Of a stretch of DNA of 64,000 nucleotides, positions 1 to 9,065 are shown in pieces. Positions within the stretch are counted from its first letter, which is position 1. Every line of letters starts with the position of its first letter. Origin of the DNA: Streptomyces xylophagus (GTDB taxonomy: Bacteria > Actinomycetota > Actinomycetes > Streptomycetales > Streptomycetaceae); NCBI RefSeq assembly GCF_000716435.1, contig NZ_JNWO01000015.1:124001-188000 (forward strand), written 5' to 3'. Under the pieces are notes generated by a model. That model ran no database searches and was not told the DNA's origin. It was given only the letters and a program-made list of their open reading frames with translations. Made by a program: the position numbers and the translations under genes.

Positions 1-461
1 CGGCCCGTGCGGCCGACGCGCGCGCCGCCCGCGAGGCCGAGCGCAAGAAGCTCAACACCTTCGTCGCGCCGGTCTACGGCTCGTACGTCTCCACCGGCTA
101 CAAGACCGGCGGTTCCCTCTGGTCCTCCGGGGCCCACACGGGCATCGACTTCCACGCCTCGACCGGCACCTCCGTCCACGCGGTGGGCTCCGGCACCGTC
201 GTCGAGGCCGGCTGGGGTGGCTCTTACGGCAACGAGGTCGTGATCAGGATGGCCGACGGCATGTACACCATGTACGGCCATCTGTCGTCCATCGGTGTCT
301 CCGTCGGCCAGACGGTCACCCCGGGTCAGCAGATCGGCCTCTCCGGGGCGACCGGCAACGTCACCGGACCGCACCTCCACTTCGAGGCCCGGACGACCGC
401 CGAGTACGGCTCCGACGTCGACCCCGTCGCCTACCTCCGCAAGCACGGTGTGAACGTCTGA
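1..461 (+). CDS. M23 family metallopeptidase, C-terminal part
   Basis: The gene enters from the left edge; its open frame starts at base 3, so only the last 152 codons are present. The fragment begins with a charged Ala/Arg/Glu-rich stretch, probably the end of a coiled-coil linker, and continues into a LytM/M23 domain. The zinc ligands are visible: the H and D of HTGID (near base 136) and the HLHFE motif near the end. M23 enzymes are secreted zinc endopeptidases that cut peptidoglycan cross-bridges. The domain ends about 25 residues before the stop, as is usual. The signal peptide and start lie outside the window. Confidence 0.93.
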   Translation, partial: ARAADARAAREAERKKLNTFVAPVYGSYVSTGYKTGGSLWSSGAHTGIDFHASTGTSVHAVGSGTVVEAGWGGSYGNEVVIRMADGMYTMYGHLSSIGVSVGQTVTPGQQIGLSGATGNVTGPHLHFEARTTAEYGSDVDPVAYLRKHGVNV

Positions 462-480
462 CGACACAGTGCCGCACTTC

Positions 481-514
481 CCGAAGCCCTGGCCCGCCCG
501 GCCGGGGCTTTCGG
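481..514 (+). terminator. Probable terminator of the M23 gene
   Basis: Arms ccgaagccc (481-489) and gggctttcgg (505-514) pair with one bulge, 20 bases after the peptidase stop. There is no U tract, which is normal for Streptomyces. Confidence 0.55.
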
Positions 515-649
515 CGTTTCCGGAGCCCTCCTGTCCAAAAAATATCCATGGATTCCGGTCCGCCATCGGAAATTCCCGCTCATTGCAATAGAGTCACGGA
601 ACACACGTCAATCGTCGACGTTTCACGGGGATTAAGGCGGAGGTCGGAC

Positions 650-1354
650 ATGCGTATTCCGGCGCACTCGGTATGCACGGCGATCCGGGACGACATCGTC
701 GCCGGTGTCTACGAGCGCGGCAGCCGGCTCACCGAGGAACTCCTCGCGCGCCGGTACGGCGTCTCGCGCGTCCCCGTCCGGGAGGCCCTGCGCACGCTGG
801 AGGCCGAGGGGTTCGTGGTGACCCGGCGGCACGCGGGCGCGTGCGTCGCGGAACCGACCGAGCAGGAGGCCGCCGACCTGCTGGAGATGCGGATGCTGCT
901 GGAGCCGCTCGGCGCCTCGCGGGCCGCCCAGCGGCGCACCGAGGCCCACCTGAAGGTGCTGCGCGGCCTCGTCAGGCTGGGCCAGGAGCGCGCCAGGAGG
1001 GGCAACAGCGAGGATCTGCGCTCCCTGGGCAGCTGGTTCCACGAGACGCTCGCGCAGGCCTCCGGGAGCCCCGCGCTGACCTCGATGCTGACCCAGCTGC
1101 GGCACAAGATCGCCTGGATGTACGCGGTGGACGCGCCGGCCAACCCCGTCGAGTCCTGGGCCGAGCACGGGGCCATCGTGGACGCGGTGGCGCGCGGCGA
1201 CAGCGAGCGGGCGCGGGCGATCACGGCGCTGCACACCGAGCGCGCGGGCACCGCGCACCGGCTGCGCTTTCCCGGCGGGGCGAACGGCGCGAACGGCACG
1301 GACCGTGTGAGGACTTCGCAACCTCCCGTAAACATGTCCGGCCTGCGGCATTAA
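650..1354 (+). CDS. GntR/FadR-family transcriptional regulator
   Basis: A 234-residue regulator. The N-terminal winged helix contains the typical GntR sequence LLARRYGVSRVPVREALRTL, and the C-terminal part is the mostly helical FCD ligand-binding domain of the FadR subfamily, with EMRMLLEPLGA at its start and the histidine-containing WFHETLAQ and EHGAIVDAV segments. The frame is open further upstream to 548, but the ATG at 650 is preceded by a purine-rich aaggcggagg and starts at the conserved fold. It lies between the M23 gene and convergent ptsH. FCD regulators usually bind small organic acids; the ligand here is unknown. Confidence 0.9.
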   Translation: MRIPAHSVCTAIRDDIVAGVYERGSRLTEELLARRYGVSRVPVREALRTLEAEGFVVTRRHAGACVAEPTEQEAADLLEMRMLLEPLGASRAAQRRTEAHLKVLRGLVRLGQERARRGNSEDLRSLGSWFHETLAQASGSPALTSMLTQLRHKIAWMYAVDAPANPVESWAEHGAIVDAVARGDSERARAITALHTERAGTAHRLRFPGGANGANGTDRVRTSQPPVNMSGLRH

Positions 1355-1422
1355 CACGGGCACCGTATACAAAGAAGAGGTAATTCGCGGGGGATTATTT
1401 CTGCTGCCCGTAAGTGGAAAAG

Positions 1423-1458
1423 CGAAGGGCTCGCCCGGTAATTCGGACGAGCCCTTCG
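1423..1458. terminator. Bidirectional terminator between GntR gene and ptsH
   Basis: An 11-bp perfect stem, cgaagggctcg (1423-1433) with cgagcccttcg (1448-1458), lies between two convergent genes. Confidence 0.6.
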
Positions 1459-1516
1459 AGGTTGCGGTGCATCGTTTTTTGGGCGAAAAGCGCCGCAATC
1501 CTCAATTGGGTGCTGC

Positions 1517-1798
1517 TCAGACCGTTTCGGGGAGTTCCTCGAGACCCTCCGCGACCAGCTTCGCCAGTCGGTCGAGGGCCGCGTCCGCGCCCTCGGCCTC
1601 GGAGGCGAGGACGATCTCCTCGCCGCCCTGGGCGCCCAGGCCCAGAACCGCGAGCATGGAGGCCGCGTTGACGGGGTTGCCGTCGGCCTTGGCGATCGTC
1701 ACGGGGATACCTGCGGCCGTGGTGGCCCGGACGAAGATGGAGGCGGGGCGGGCGTGAAGGCCCTCCGCCCAGCCGACGTTGACGCGGCGCTCAGCCAT
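1517..1798 (-). CDS. ptsH: HPr phosphocarrier protein
   Basis: A 93-residue HPr of the phosphoenolpyruvate:sugar phosphotransferase system. It accepts phosphate from enzyme I on His15, in the motif GLHARPAS, and passes it to the sugar-specific EIIA proteins. The regulatory-serine region NAASMLAVLGLGA is present around Ser47, equivalent to Ser46 of low-GC HPr, although Streptomyces HPr is not known for strong Ser regulation. It is encoded alone here; enzyme I and Crr are not in the window. It is divergent from the acetyltransferase gene at 1987. Confidence 0.96.
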   Translation of the reverse strand: MAERRVNVGWAEGLHARPASIFVRATTAAGIPVTIAKADGNPVNAASMLAVLGLGAQGGEEIVLASEAEGADAALDRLAKLVAEGLEELPETV

Positions 1799-1986
1799 GT
1801 GATGCTGCCCTTCAGAGTCTCAGGGTTGTCTAGACCAGTTTCCCACACGTGAAGCGAGCCCGGACCGGTCCCGTGGACCGTCCGGAGCGGGTGGTCGGAC
1901 CGCGGCCTCGGCCCGTCTTCCCCATGCTGCTTTCTCCCACAGACTGCCTCGCGCCGTTGTCGGACGCGAGCCGTACGCTGGGGCCC

Positions 1987-4791
1987 ATGCAGACCTCGTC
2001 GGACCGGCACGAGTACCCCGCCCACTGGGAAGCCGACGTGGTGCTGCGCGACGGGGGTACCGCGCGCATCAGGCCCATCACCGTCGACGACGCCGATCGC
2101 CTGGTCAGCTTCTACGAGCAGGTCTCCGACGAGTCGAAGTACTACCGCTTCTTCGCGCCGTATCCTCGCCTGTCCGCCAAGGATGTCCACCGCTTCACGC
2201 ACCACGACTTTGTGGACCGGGTGGGACTCGCGGCCACCGTCGGCGGCGAGTTCATCGCCACCGTACGCTATGACCGCATTAGTGCCGACGGGCGTGCCGC
2301 CTCCGCCCCCGCCGACGAGGCCGAGGTCGCCTTCCTGGTGCAGGACGCGCACCAGGGCAGGGGTGTCGCCTCCGCCCTCCTGGAACACATCGCGGCCGTC
2401 GCCCGCGAGCGTGGCATCCGCCGCTTCGCCGCCGAGGTGCTGCCCGCCAACAACAAGATGATCAAGGTGTTCACGGACGTCGGCTACACCCAGAAGCGCA
2501 GCTTCGAGGACGGCGTCGTACACCTGGAGTTCGATCTCGAACCCACGGATCGTTCCGTCGCGGTGCAGCGCGCGCGGGAGCAGCGCGCCGAAGCACGGTC
2601 CGTACGACGGCTGTTGGGACCCGGCTCGGTCGCCGTCATCGGCGTGGGCCGCACCCCCGGAGGGGTGGGCCGCAGCGTTTTCGACAACATCAGGGACGCC
2701 GGGTTCACCGGCAGCCTGTACGCCGTGAACAAGGCCTTCCCCGAGGACCAGAAGGAACTCGACGGGGTGCCGGCGTACCGCTCGGTGCGCGACATCGAAG
2801 CGCCCGTCGACCTCGCGGTCGTCGCCGTCCCGGTCGAGCACGTCCCCGAAGTCGTCACCGAGTGCGGCGAACACGGGGTGCAGGGGCTCGTCGTGGTCAC
2901 CGCCGGATACGCCGAGAGCGGGCCCGAGGGACGCGAGCGCCAGCGCGAACTCGTGCGGCACGCGCGTACGTACGGCATGCGGATCATCGGGCCGAACGCC
3001 TTCGGTGTCATCAACACCAACGCCGACGTACGGCTGAACGCATCGCTCGCTCCCGAGATGCCGCGCCCCGGACGCATCGGGCTGTTCGCGCAGTCCGGCG
3101 CCATCGGGATCGCCCTGCTGTCCCGGCTGCACCGGCGCGGGGGCGGGGTCACCGGAGTCACCGGCGTGTCCACGTTCGTGTCGTCCGGCAACCGCGCGGA
3201 CGTGTCCGGCAACGACGTCCTTCAGTACTGGTACGACGATCCCGACACCGACGTCGCCCTCATGTACCTGGAGTCCATCGGCAACCCCCGCAAGTTCACC
3301 CGCCTCGCCCGGCGCACGGCGGCGGCGAAGCCGCTGGTCGTGGTCCAGGGCGCGGGATCCGCCCCCCAAGGGCACGAGGTACGCGCGACGCGGTTGCCGC
3401 ACGCGACGGTGTCCGCGCTGCTCCGGCAGGCCGGCGTGATCCGCGTCGAGACGATCACCGAACTGGTCGACACGGGGCTGCTGCTCGCGCGCCAGCCGTT
3501 GCCCGGCGGGGCGCGGGTGGCGATCGTCGGGAACTCCGAGTCCCTGGGACTGCTGACGTACGACGCCTGCCTCTCCGAGGGGTTGCGGCCGCTGCCTCCG
3601 CTGGATCTGACCACTGCGGCAACAGCGGATGACTTCCATCGGGCGCTGTCGGAGGCGTTGGCCGACGAGGCGTGCGACGCGGTCGTGGTGACCGCGATAC
3701 CCGCCGTGGGGGAGGGTCCGGCGGAGGACGCGGCGCTGGCGGAGGCATTGCGGTCGGCGGCCGAGGCGGTCCCCGGGAAGCCGGTGTTGGTGGTGCACGT
3801 GGAACTCGGGGGGCTCGCCGAGGCGTTGTCGGCGGCGATGAGCACGGCACCACAGGCCGTTTCGAAGCGGGGCGACGCCCCTCGCCCCGCGGAACGACCG
3901 TCCACCGCAGTGCAGGCATCCGAAGGCCGCGGCCTCATCCCCGCCTACCCCGCCGCCGAGCGTGCCGTCCGGGCCCTCGCCGAAGCCGTGAAGTACGCGC
4001 AGTGGCGGCGCGAGGCCGTCGACCCCGGCCGGGTGCCCGAGTTCGAGGACATCGACGAGAAGGGGTCCGCCGAGCTGATCGGCGGCCTGCTCGCGCGCGG
4101 GCAGGGGCTCACGCTCGGCGTCGACGAGACGTGCGAGCTGCTCGGGAAGTACGGCATCGACGTCCACCGCGCGCTGCCCGCGCCCACCCCCGAAGACGCC
4201 GCCGAGGCCGCCCGCACCCTCGGCTACCCGGTCGCCCTCAAGGCCACCGCCCCGCACCTGCGACACCGCGCCGACCTGGGCGGCGTACGGCTGGATCTCG
4301 CCGACGAGGAGCAACTGCGGCGGGCGTACGCCGAGTTGGGCGAGTTGTTCGGGACGCCACAGGAGCTGCGGCCGGTGGTGCAGCGGATGGCGCCGCGCGG
4401 GGTCGACACCGTCGTACGGGCCGTCATCGATCCGGCGGCCGGAGCCGTGCTGTCGTTCGGGCTCGCCGGAGCCGCCTCGCAGCTGCTCGGGGACACGGCG
4501 CACCGGCTGATTCCGGTCACGGACCGGGAGGCCGCCTCGCTGATCCGGTCGATCCGGACGGCGCCGCTCCTGTTCGGCTGGCGCGGTTCGACCCCCGTCG
4601 ACACACCTGCCCTGGAGGAGCTGCTGCTGCGGGTGTCGCGACTGGTCGACGATCATCCCGAGGTCGTCGCCGTGACCCTGGAGCCGGTCGTCGTCGCCGC
4701 GCACGGCCTGAGCGTGCTCGGCGCCTCCGTCCGGCTGGCCCCGCCGCCCGTCCGCGACGACCTCGGCCCGAGGACGCTTCCCGTGTACTGA
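1987..4791 (+). CDS. Type II protein lysine acetyltransferase (GNAT plus NDP-forming acyl-CoA synthetase-like)
   Basis: A 934-residue fusion. Residues about 20-180 form a GNAT domain with the acetyl-CoA loop QGRGVA at 123-128. A CoA-binding Rossmann domain starts near residue 205 (VAVIGVGRTPGGVG), followed by succinyl-CoA-ligase-like domains and a C-terminal ATP-grasp domain. GNAT first and synthetase second is the type II arrangement of S. lividans PatA, which acetylates and inactivates acyl-CoA synthetases; the synthetase-like part is generally thought to act as sensor or regulator. Upstream frame is open to 1849, but the ATG at 1987 begins the conserved sequence. The target protein cannot be read from sequence. 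Confidence 0.9.
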   Translation: MQTSSDRHEYPAHWEADVVLRDGGTARIRPITVDDADRLVSFYEQVSDESKYYRFFAPYPRLSAKDVHRFTHHDFVDRVGLAATVGGEFIATVRYDRISADGRAASAPADEAEVAFLVQDAHQGRGVASALLEHIAAVARERGIRRFAAEVLPANNKMIKVFTDVGYTQKRSFEDGVVHLEFDLEPTDRSVAVQRAREQRAEARSVRRLLGPGSVAVIGVGRTPGGVGRSVFDNIRDAGFTGSLYAVNKAFPEDQKELDGVPAYRSVRDIEAPVDLAVVAVPVEHVPEVVTECGEHGVQGLVVVTAGYAESGPEGRERQRELVRHARTYGMRIIGPNAFGVINTNADVRLNASLAPEMPRPGRIGLFAQSGAIGIALLSRLHRRGGGVTGVTGVSTFVSSGNRADVSGNDVLQYWYDDPDTDVALMYLESIGNPRKFTRLARRTAAAKPLVVVQGAGSAPQGHEVRATRLPHATVSALLRQAGVIRVETITELVDTGLLLARQPLPGGARVAIVGNSESLGLLTYDACLSEGLRPLPPLDLTTAATADDFHRALSEALADEACDAVVVTAIPAVGEGPAEDAALAEALRSAAEAVPGKPVLVVHVELGGLAEALSAAMSTAPQAVSKRGDAPRPAERPSTAVQASEGRGLIPAYPAAERAVRALAEAVKYAQWRREAVDPGRVPEFEDIDEKGSAELIGGLLARGQGLTLGVDETCELLGKYGIDVHRALPAPTPEDAAEAARTLGYPVALKATAPHLRHRADLGGVRLDLADEEQLRRAYAELGELFGTPQELRPVVQRMAPRGVDTVVRAVIDPAAGAVLSFGLAGAASQLLGDTAHRLIPVTDREAASLIRSIRTAPLLFGWRGSTPVDTPALEELLLRVSRLVDDHPEVVAVTLEPVVVAAHGLSVLGASVRLAPPPVRDDLGPRTLPVY

Positions 4792-4810
4792 TCCCGTGCA
4801 CCGCGTGCTG

Positions 4811-4836
4811 GTCCCGGCTACTGAGACAGCCGGGAC
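4811..4836 (+). terminator. Hairpin after the acetyltransferase gene
   Basis: Inverted repeat gtcccggct (4811-4819) and agccgggac (4828-4836), 9 bp with an 8-base loop, 20 bases after the stop. Confidence 0.5.
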
Positions 4837-4890
4837 GAGACAGTCCTGAGCGGTGCCTCGCAGTCAGTGCGCCACCGTAGGATGGACGTC

Positions 4891-5478
4891 ATGGCCAAGA
4901 CCAGTACGACGACCCAGGGGCTGCGTGCGGCGATCGAGCGCAGCGGCTACTACCCGGCCCTCGTGGCCGAGGCGGTGGAGGCCGCCGTCGGCGGCGAGCC
5001 CATGCGGTCGTTCCTGGTCCACCAGGAGACCACGTTCGACCAGAACGAGGTGCGCCGGCACGTGACCGTGCTGGTCCTCACCGGCAACCGCTTCATCGTC
5101 AGCCACACCGACGAGCAGTCCGCCGACAGCACCTCCCCGACGCCGTACGCCACGACGTCCACGGAGTCCGTGAAGCTCGGCCGGATCTCGTCGGTGGTGC
5201 TCAGCCGCGTGGTCGCCAACCCTGAGTCGTACACGCCGGGCACGCTGCCCCGCGAGGTCGTGCTGACCATCGGCTGGGGCGCCGTCTCCCGGATCGACCT
5301 GGAGCCGGCCGCCTGCGGCGACCCCAACTGCGAGGCCGACCATGGCTACACGGGCAACTCGACGGCGGACGACCTGAGCCTGCGCGTCAGCGAGGCCGGG
5401 GACGGCCCGGAGACGGTGCAGCAGACCCTCGCCTTCGCACAGGCGCTCTCCGAGGCGACCGCGGACGTCACCCGCTGA
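4891..5478 (+). CDS. DUF5998 family protein
   Basis: A 195-residue conserved actinobacterial protein of unknown function, soluble, with no signal peptide or membrane segment. It contains ETTFDQNEVRRHVTVLVLTG and, later, a pair of cysteines in CGDPNCEADHGYTG. Upstream in-frame ATGs exist at 4867 and 4882; the one at 4891 has an AGGA site 8 bases before it and starts at MAKTST. Its stop overlaps the start of the next gene by one base (TGATG), so the two are probably co-translated. Confidence 0.8.
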   Translation: MAKTSTTTQGLRAAIERSGYYPALVAEAVEAAVGGEPMRSFLVHQETTFDQNEVRRHVTVLVLTGNRFIVSHTDEQSADSTSPTPYATTSTESVKLGRISSVVLSRVVANPESYTPGTLPREVVLTIGWGAVSRIDLEPAACGDPNCEADHGYTGNSTADDLSLRVSEAGDGPETVQQTLAFAQALSEATADVTR

Positions 5479-6668
5479 TGTCCCACCCCACCACCTGGGA
5501 ACACCCCGAGCCCCTCGCCGTCGAGTCCGCACCCGTTCCGGAGTACGGCTCCGGCTCCCTCGCCGACCTGCTGCCCACGCTGGCCGCGGGCATGGGCGTA
5601 CCGGGTACGACCGCCGCGATTCCGGAACTGACCGCGGCCGACCGCAACTGTGTCTTCCTGATCGACGGCCTCGGCTGGGAGCAGATCAAGGACCACGCCG
5701 ACGAGGCGCCGTACCTGCACGCGCTCCTCGGCAGCTCACGCGGCGGCACGGGACGTCCGCTCACCGCCGGCTACCCGGCGACCACCGCGACCTCCCTCGC
5801 CTCCGTCGGCACCGGCCTGCCGCCCGGCGCCCATGGCCTGCCCGGCTACACCGTGCGCAACCCGGACACCGGCGCGCTGATGAACCAGCTGCGCTGGCAG
5901 CCGTGGACCGAGCCGAAGACCTGGCAGCCGTACCCCACGATCTTCCAACTGGCCCAGGACGCGGGCGTGCACGCCGCCCAGGTCTCCTCGCCGACCTTCC
6001 AGAACACCCCGCTGACGAAGGTCGCGCTCAGTGGCGGAACGTTCCACGGGCGGCTCACCGGCGAGGAGCGCATGGACCTCGCGGCCGAGCAACTGGCCGC
6101 CGGGGACCGCTCGTTGGTGTACACGTACTACGCCGAACTCGACGGCGCCGGGCATCGCCACGGCGTCGCCTCCGACACCTGGCGCGGTCAACTCATGTAC
6201 GTCGACCGGCTCGTCCAGCGCCTCGCCGACCAACTGCCGCCGCGCAGCGCGCTGTACGTCACCGCCGACCACGGCATGATCGACGTGCCCTTCGACGAGG
6301 AGCACCGCATCGACTTCGACGCGGACTGGGAGCTGCGCGCCGGCGTCGCCCTGCTCGGCGGCGAGGGCCGCGCCCGGCACGTCTACGCGGTGCGGGGCGC
6401 CGAGAACGACGTGCTGACCTGCTGGCGCGAGGTGCTCGGCGAGCAGTTCTGGGTCGCCTCGCGGGACGAGGCGATCGCGGCGGGCTGGTTCGGGCCGCGC
6501 GTCGACGAGCGGGTCTACGACCGCCTCGGCGATGTGATCGCCGCCGCGCGGGACGACGTCCTGATCATCGCGTCCGAGCGGGAGCCGAAGGAGTCGGCGA
6601 TGGTCGGCAACCACGGTTCGATGACCCCTGCCGAGCAGCTGGTGCCCCTGCTCGAAGTACGCTCCTGA
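5478..6668 (+). CDS. Alkaline phosphatase/nucleotide pyrophosphatase family protein
   Basis: A 396-residue member of the alkaline phosphatase superfamily. Metal-binding features are visible: FLIDGLGW near the N terminus, the TTATSLAS segment with the likely nucleophilic Thr, YAELDGAGHRHG, and TADHGMIDV. A last conserved histidine lies in GNHGSMTPAEQLVPL. Such enzymes hydrolyse phosphodiester or phosphomonoester bonds with two metal ions. No signal peptide is seen, so it is probably cytoplasmic. It is coupled to the DUF5998 gene by a one-base overlap. The substrate is unknown. Confidence 0.85.
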   Translation: MSHPTTWEHPEPLAVESAPVPEYGSGSLADLLPTLAAGMGVPGTTAAIPELTAADRNCVFLIDGLGWEQIKDHADEAPYLHALLGSSRGGTGRPLTAGYPATTATSLASVGTGLPPGAHGLPGYTVRNPDTGALMNQLRWQPWTEPKTWQPYPTIFQLAQDAGVHAAQVSSPTFQNTPLTKVALSGGTFHGRLTGEERMDLAAEQLAAGDRSLVYTYYAELDGAGHRHGVASDTWRGQLMYVDRLVQRLADQLPPRSALYVTADHGMIDVPFDEEHRIDFDADWELRAGVALLGGEGRARHVYAVRGAENDVLTCWREVLGEQFWVASRDEAIAAGWFGPRVDERVYDRLGDVIAAARDDVLIIASEREPKESAMVGNHGSMTPAEQLVPLLEVRS

Positions 6669-6712
6669 AGTCCACCCTCTGCCCCTCTCCGCCGAAAGGT
6701 GCTCAACTCCCC

Positions 6713-7360
6713 ATGCCCGAGCTGGTGTTCTTCTCCGGAACGATGGACTGCGGGAAGTCGACCCTGGCTCTGCAGATCGAGCACAACCGCTCGGCGCGCG
6801 GCCTGGCGGGGATGATCTTCACGCGCGACGACCGCGCCGGCGAGGGAAAGCTTTCCTCACGCCTCGGCCTGGTCACCGACGCGGTGGAGGTCGAGGACGA
6901 GCAGGACCTCTACGCATATGTCGTCGACCACCTCTCCCAGGGCGGTCGCGCGGACTACGTCATCGCCGACGAGGCACAGTTCCTGGCACCGGTGCAGATC
7001 GACCAACTCGCCCGCGTGGTCGACGACCTGGGCCTCGACGTCTACGCCTTCGGCATCACCACCGACTTCCGCTCCAAGCTCTTCCCCGGCTCCCAACGCC
7101 TGGTGGAACTCGCCGACCGGGTAGAGGTCCTCCAGGTCGAGGCCCTCTGCTGGTGCGGCGCCCGCGCCACCCACAACGCCCGCACGATAGGCGGCGAGAT
7201 GGTCGTCGAGGGCGCCCAGGTCGTCGTGGGCGACGTCAACCAGGCGGAAGCCATCGGCTACGAGGTCCTGTGCCGCCGCCATCACCGGCGCCGGATGACG
7301 TCGGCGACGGCGCGGGCGGCGGCGCTGTCGCCGGATGTGCTGCCGATGACGTCGGCCTAG
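6713..7360 (+). CDS. tdk: Thymidine kinase
   Basis: A 215-residue type II thymidine kinase, phosphorylating thymidine with ATP in the pyrimidine salvage pathway. The P-loop is GTMDCGKST at residues 9-17, the Walker B-like sequence is VIADEAQFL, and the structural zinc site is built from CWCG and the later CRRH. The ATG at 6713 follows a gaaaggtg site and lies 44 bases after the phosphatase stop, so the three genes from 4891 may form one transcript. The C-terminal tail of about 25 residues beyond CRRHH is low-complexity Ala/Arg-rich. Confidence 0.93.
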   Translation: MPELVFFSGTMDCGKSTLALQIEHNRSARGLAGMIFTRDDRAGEGKLSSRLGLVTDAVEVEDEQDLYAYVVDHLSQGGRADYVIADEAQFLAPVQIDQLARVVDDLGLDVYAFGITTDFRSKLFPGSQRLVELADRVEVLQVEALCWCGARATHNARTIGGEMVVEGAQVVVGDVNQAEAIGYEVLCRRHHRRRMTSATARAAALSPDVLPMTSA

Positions 7361-7372
7361 GCCTCACGGCAC

Positions 7373-7867
7373 TCAGGGCACCCGCCACTCGCCGACGTCG
7401 TCGGCGAACCCGCTGTCCATGGAGAACTGGACGGTGACGACCCGGGAAGCGTTCGGCACCTCGAACGTGATGAAGCCTAGGGCCGCCTTTCCGGGGCCGA
7501 TGGTGACGCTGCCGGGGAACGACGGACCGGCCGTGGAATCGTTGAACGATTCGGAGAACCGCTGCCCGCTCTTGTCGATCACGGTTGCGCCGTTGGACGG
7601 TGAGTCGTCGTAGACGGCCGTGCCCGTGTTCTTCAACCGGAACTGGACGGCCACCAGGTGGTCTCCCGCGCTCGGCTTGAGGAAGGAGTCCTTCGGATGC
7701 GCCGGTTCGACGACCTTGGTCACCGTCACGTCCAGAGCCTCGCCGGACTTGAAGCCGGTGAGATGCAGGGTGTCCCCGACCTTGGAGTCGGTGGTTCCCA
7801 AGGGCGCCAGAGCCAGCGCCGGAACTGCCAGCAGACAAGTCAACAGCGGTGCCGAACGACGGAGCAT
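7373..7867 (-). CDS. Secreted DUF4352-like protein
   Basis: A 164-residue protein with an N-terminal Arg-Arg pair, a hydrophobic segment (residues 7-24) and small residues near 22-27, consistent with a signal peptide. The mature part resembles the DUF4352 (Ig-like/telokin-like) fold: it starts KVGDTLHLTG and carries HLVAVQFRLKNTGTAVYDDSPSNG. Proteins of this type are extracellular or lipid-anchored and of unknown function. There is no lipobox cysteine, so export by Sec with cleavage is more likely than lipidation. It is convergent with tdk. Confidence 0.7.
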   Translation of the reverse strand: MLRRSAPLLTCLLAVPALALAPLGTTDSKVGDTLHLTGFKSGEALDVTVTKVVEPAHPKDSFLKPSAGDHLVAVQFRLKNTGTAVYDDSPSNGATVIDKSGQRFSESFNDSTAGPSFPGSVTIGPGKAALGFITFEVPNASRVVTVQFSMDSGFADDVGEWRVP

Positions 7868-7940
7868 CGCTCCTCCAGGTGTGCGGAGCGGCTGATAACG
7901 CCATGATCCGCCCGCCCCGCACCGGAGGCGACCCGAAGGG

Positions 7941-8744
7941 CTACCGCGGCCCCTGGATCACCGAGAACATCGCGCCCTCGGGGTCCGCCACCGTCGCCAC
8001 GCGGCCGTGGGGGCTGTCGTGGGACGGTTTGAGCGTGTGGCCGCCGAGGTCCGTGACGCGGCGCAGGGCCTCGTCCGTGTCGGTGACCTCGAAGTACGTC
8101 ATCCAGTGCGGGCCCCGGTCGCGGGGCAGGCCGGTGCCGACGCCGTGGATGCCGGCGACCGGGTGGCCGTCCAGGTGCAGGGCGACGTAGTCGAAGTCGG
8201 CGGAGCCCACCGGCACTTCCTCGTAGCCGAACACCGCCTGGTAGAACTTGGCGACGCTCGCGGTCTCGAAGGTCAGCAGCTCGTTCCAGGCGGGTGTACC
8301 GGGGACGCCCGTGATGGTCGTACCGAGGTGTTCCGCTGCCTGCCAGATGCCGAACACCGCCCCCGACGGGTCGGAGCCGATCGCCAGGCGGCCGGCCTCG
8401 GCCGCGTCCAGGGGACCCACCCCGACCGTGCCGCCGCACATCCGTACCGTCTCGGCCGTCTGGTCCACGTCGTCCGAGGCGAGATACGGCGTCCAGGCGA
8501 TGGGCAGATGCCGGTCCGGCGGCAACTGGCCGATGCCGGCCACCTCCTGCCCGTCGAGCAGGGCCCGCGCGTAGGGGCCGAGCTGATGCGGGCCGGGTTG
8601 GAACTCCCAACCGAACAGCTCTCCGTAGAACTCCTGAGTCGTGGTCATCCCGTGCACCATCAGACTCACCCAGCAGGGTGTGCCCTGCGTACGCCGAGCA
8701 TGTGTGTCGCCGTTCAGGCCGGCCGACCCCCGTGCCTCGGTCAT
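7941..8744 (-). CDS. VOC (glyoxalase/bleomycin-resistance) family protein, two domains
   Basis: A 267-residue protein with two tandem VOC modules of about 120 residues each. The first begins PCWVSLMVHGMTTTQEFYGE and contains FGWEF; the second begins TPAWNELLTFETASVAKFYQ and contains FGYEE. This resembles the Streptomyces hydroxylase-like 27-kDa antigen group of VOC proteins. VOC proteins bind a metal or a hydrophobic ligand; the reaction is not predictable. The ATG at 8744 has GAGGAG at good spacing; a GTG at 8750 is a less likely alternative. Confidence 0.83.
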   Translation of the reverse strand: MTEARGSAGLNGDTHARRTQGTPCWVSLMVHGMTTTQEFYGELFGWEFQPGPHQLGPYARALLDGQEVAGIGQLPPDRHLPIAWTPYLASDDVDQTAETVRMCGGTVGVGPLDAAEAGRLAIGSDPSGAVFGIWQAAEHLGTTITGVPGTPAWNELLTFETASVAKFYQAVFGYEEVPVGSADFDYVALHLDGHPVAGIHGVGTGLPRDRGPHWMTYFEVTDTDEALRRVTDLGGHTLKPSHDSPHGRVATVADPEGAMFSVIQGPR

Positions 8745-9065
8745 CGTCACCTTCTCCTCGGCCCCTCGCGGTGGCCGTGTCGCTTCCGCTCTGCGGATCC
8801 GCGTGCCGCAGCCGCGTGCACGCCCCGTGCCGATGCTCGCACTCCCTGTGGCGCACCGCGCCCCGGCCGCGCCGTCGACGGGCGGCTCACGTAGGGAGGA
8901 TGGCCGGTCTGCGGGCACTCGTCCGTTTCCGGGCGATTGCCGTGGGGTGTCCATCGGTTGTACAGCATGTGTTCGATCCCGTACGCCTCGTGATCGAGAC
9001 TGTCCGGCCGAGCAGAGTAGTCGGACCTGGACGCGGCGGCCACCCCTTGCGCAAGGATGGTGGCC
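8745..9065. other. Divergent intergenic region, 321 bp
   Basis: This region separates the VOC gene (minus) and the rhodanese gene (plus). It is GC-rich and has no convincing reading frame. It must hold both promoters, but no clear -10/-35 pair was found. Confidence 0.5.

Noticed and set aside
1699..4704. 1001-residue reading frame on the minus strand opposite the acetyltransferase gene
   Set aside because: It is an antisense shadow in GC-rich DNA: low-complexity Arg/Gly/His sequence, no domain and no start site, while the plus strand encodes a clear GNAT/acyl-CoA synthetase fusion.
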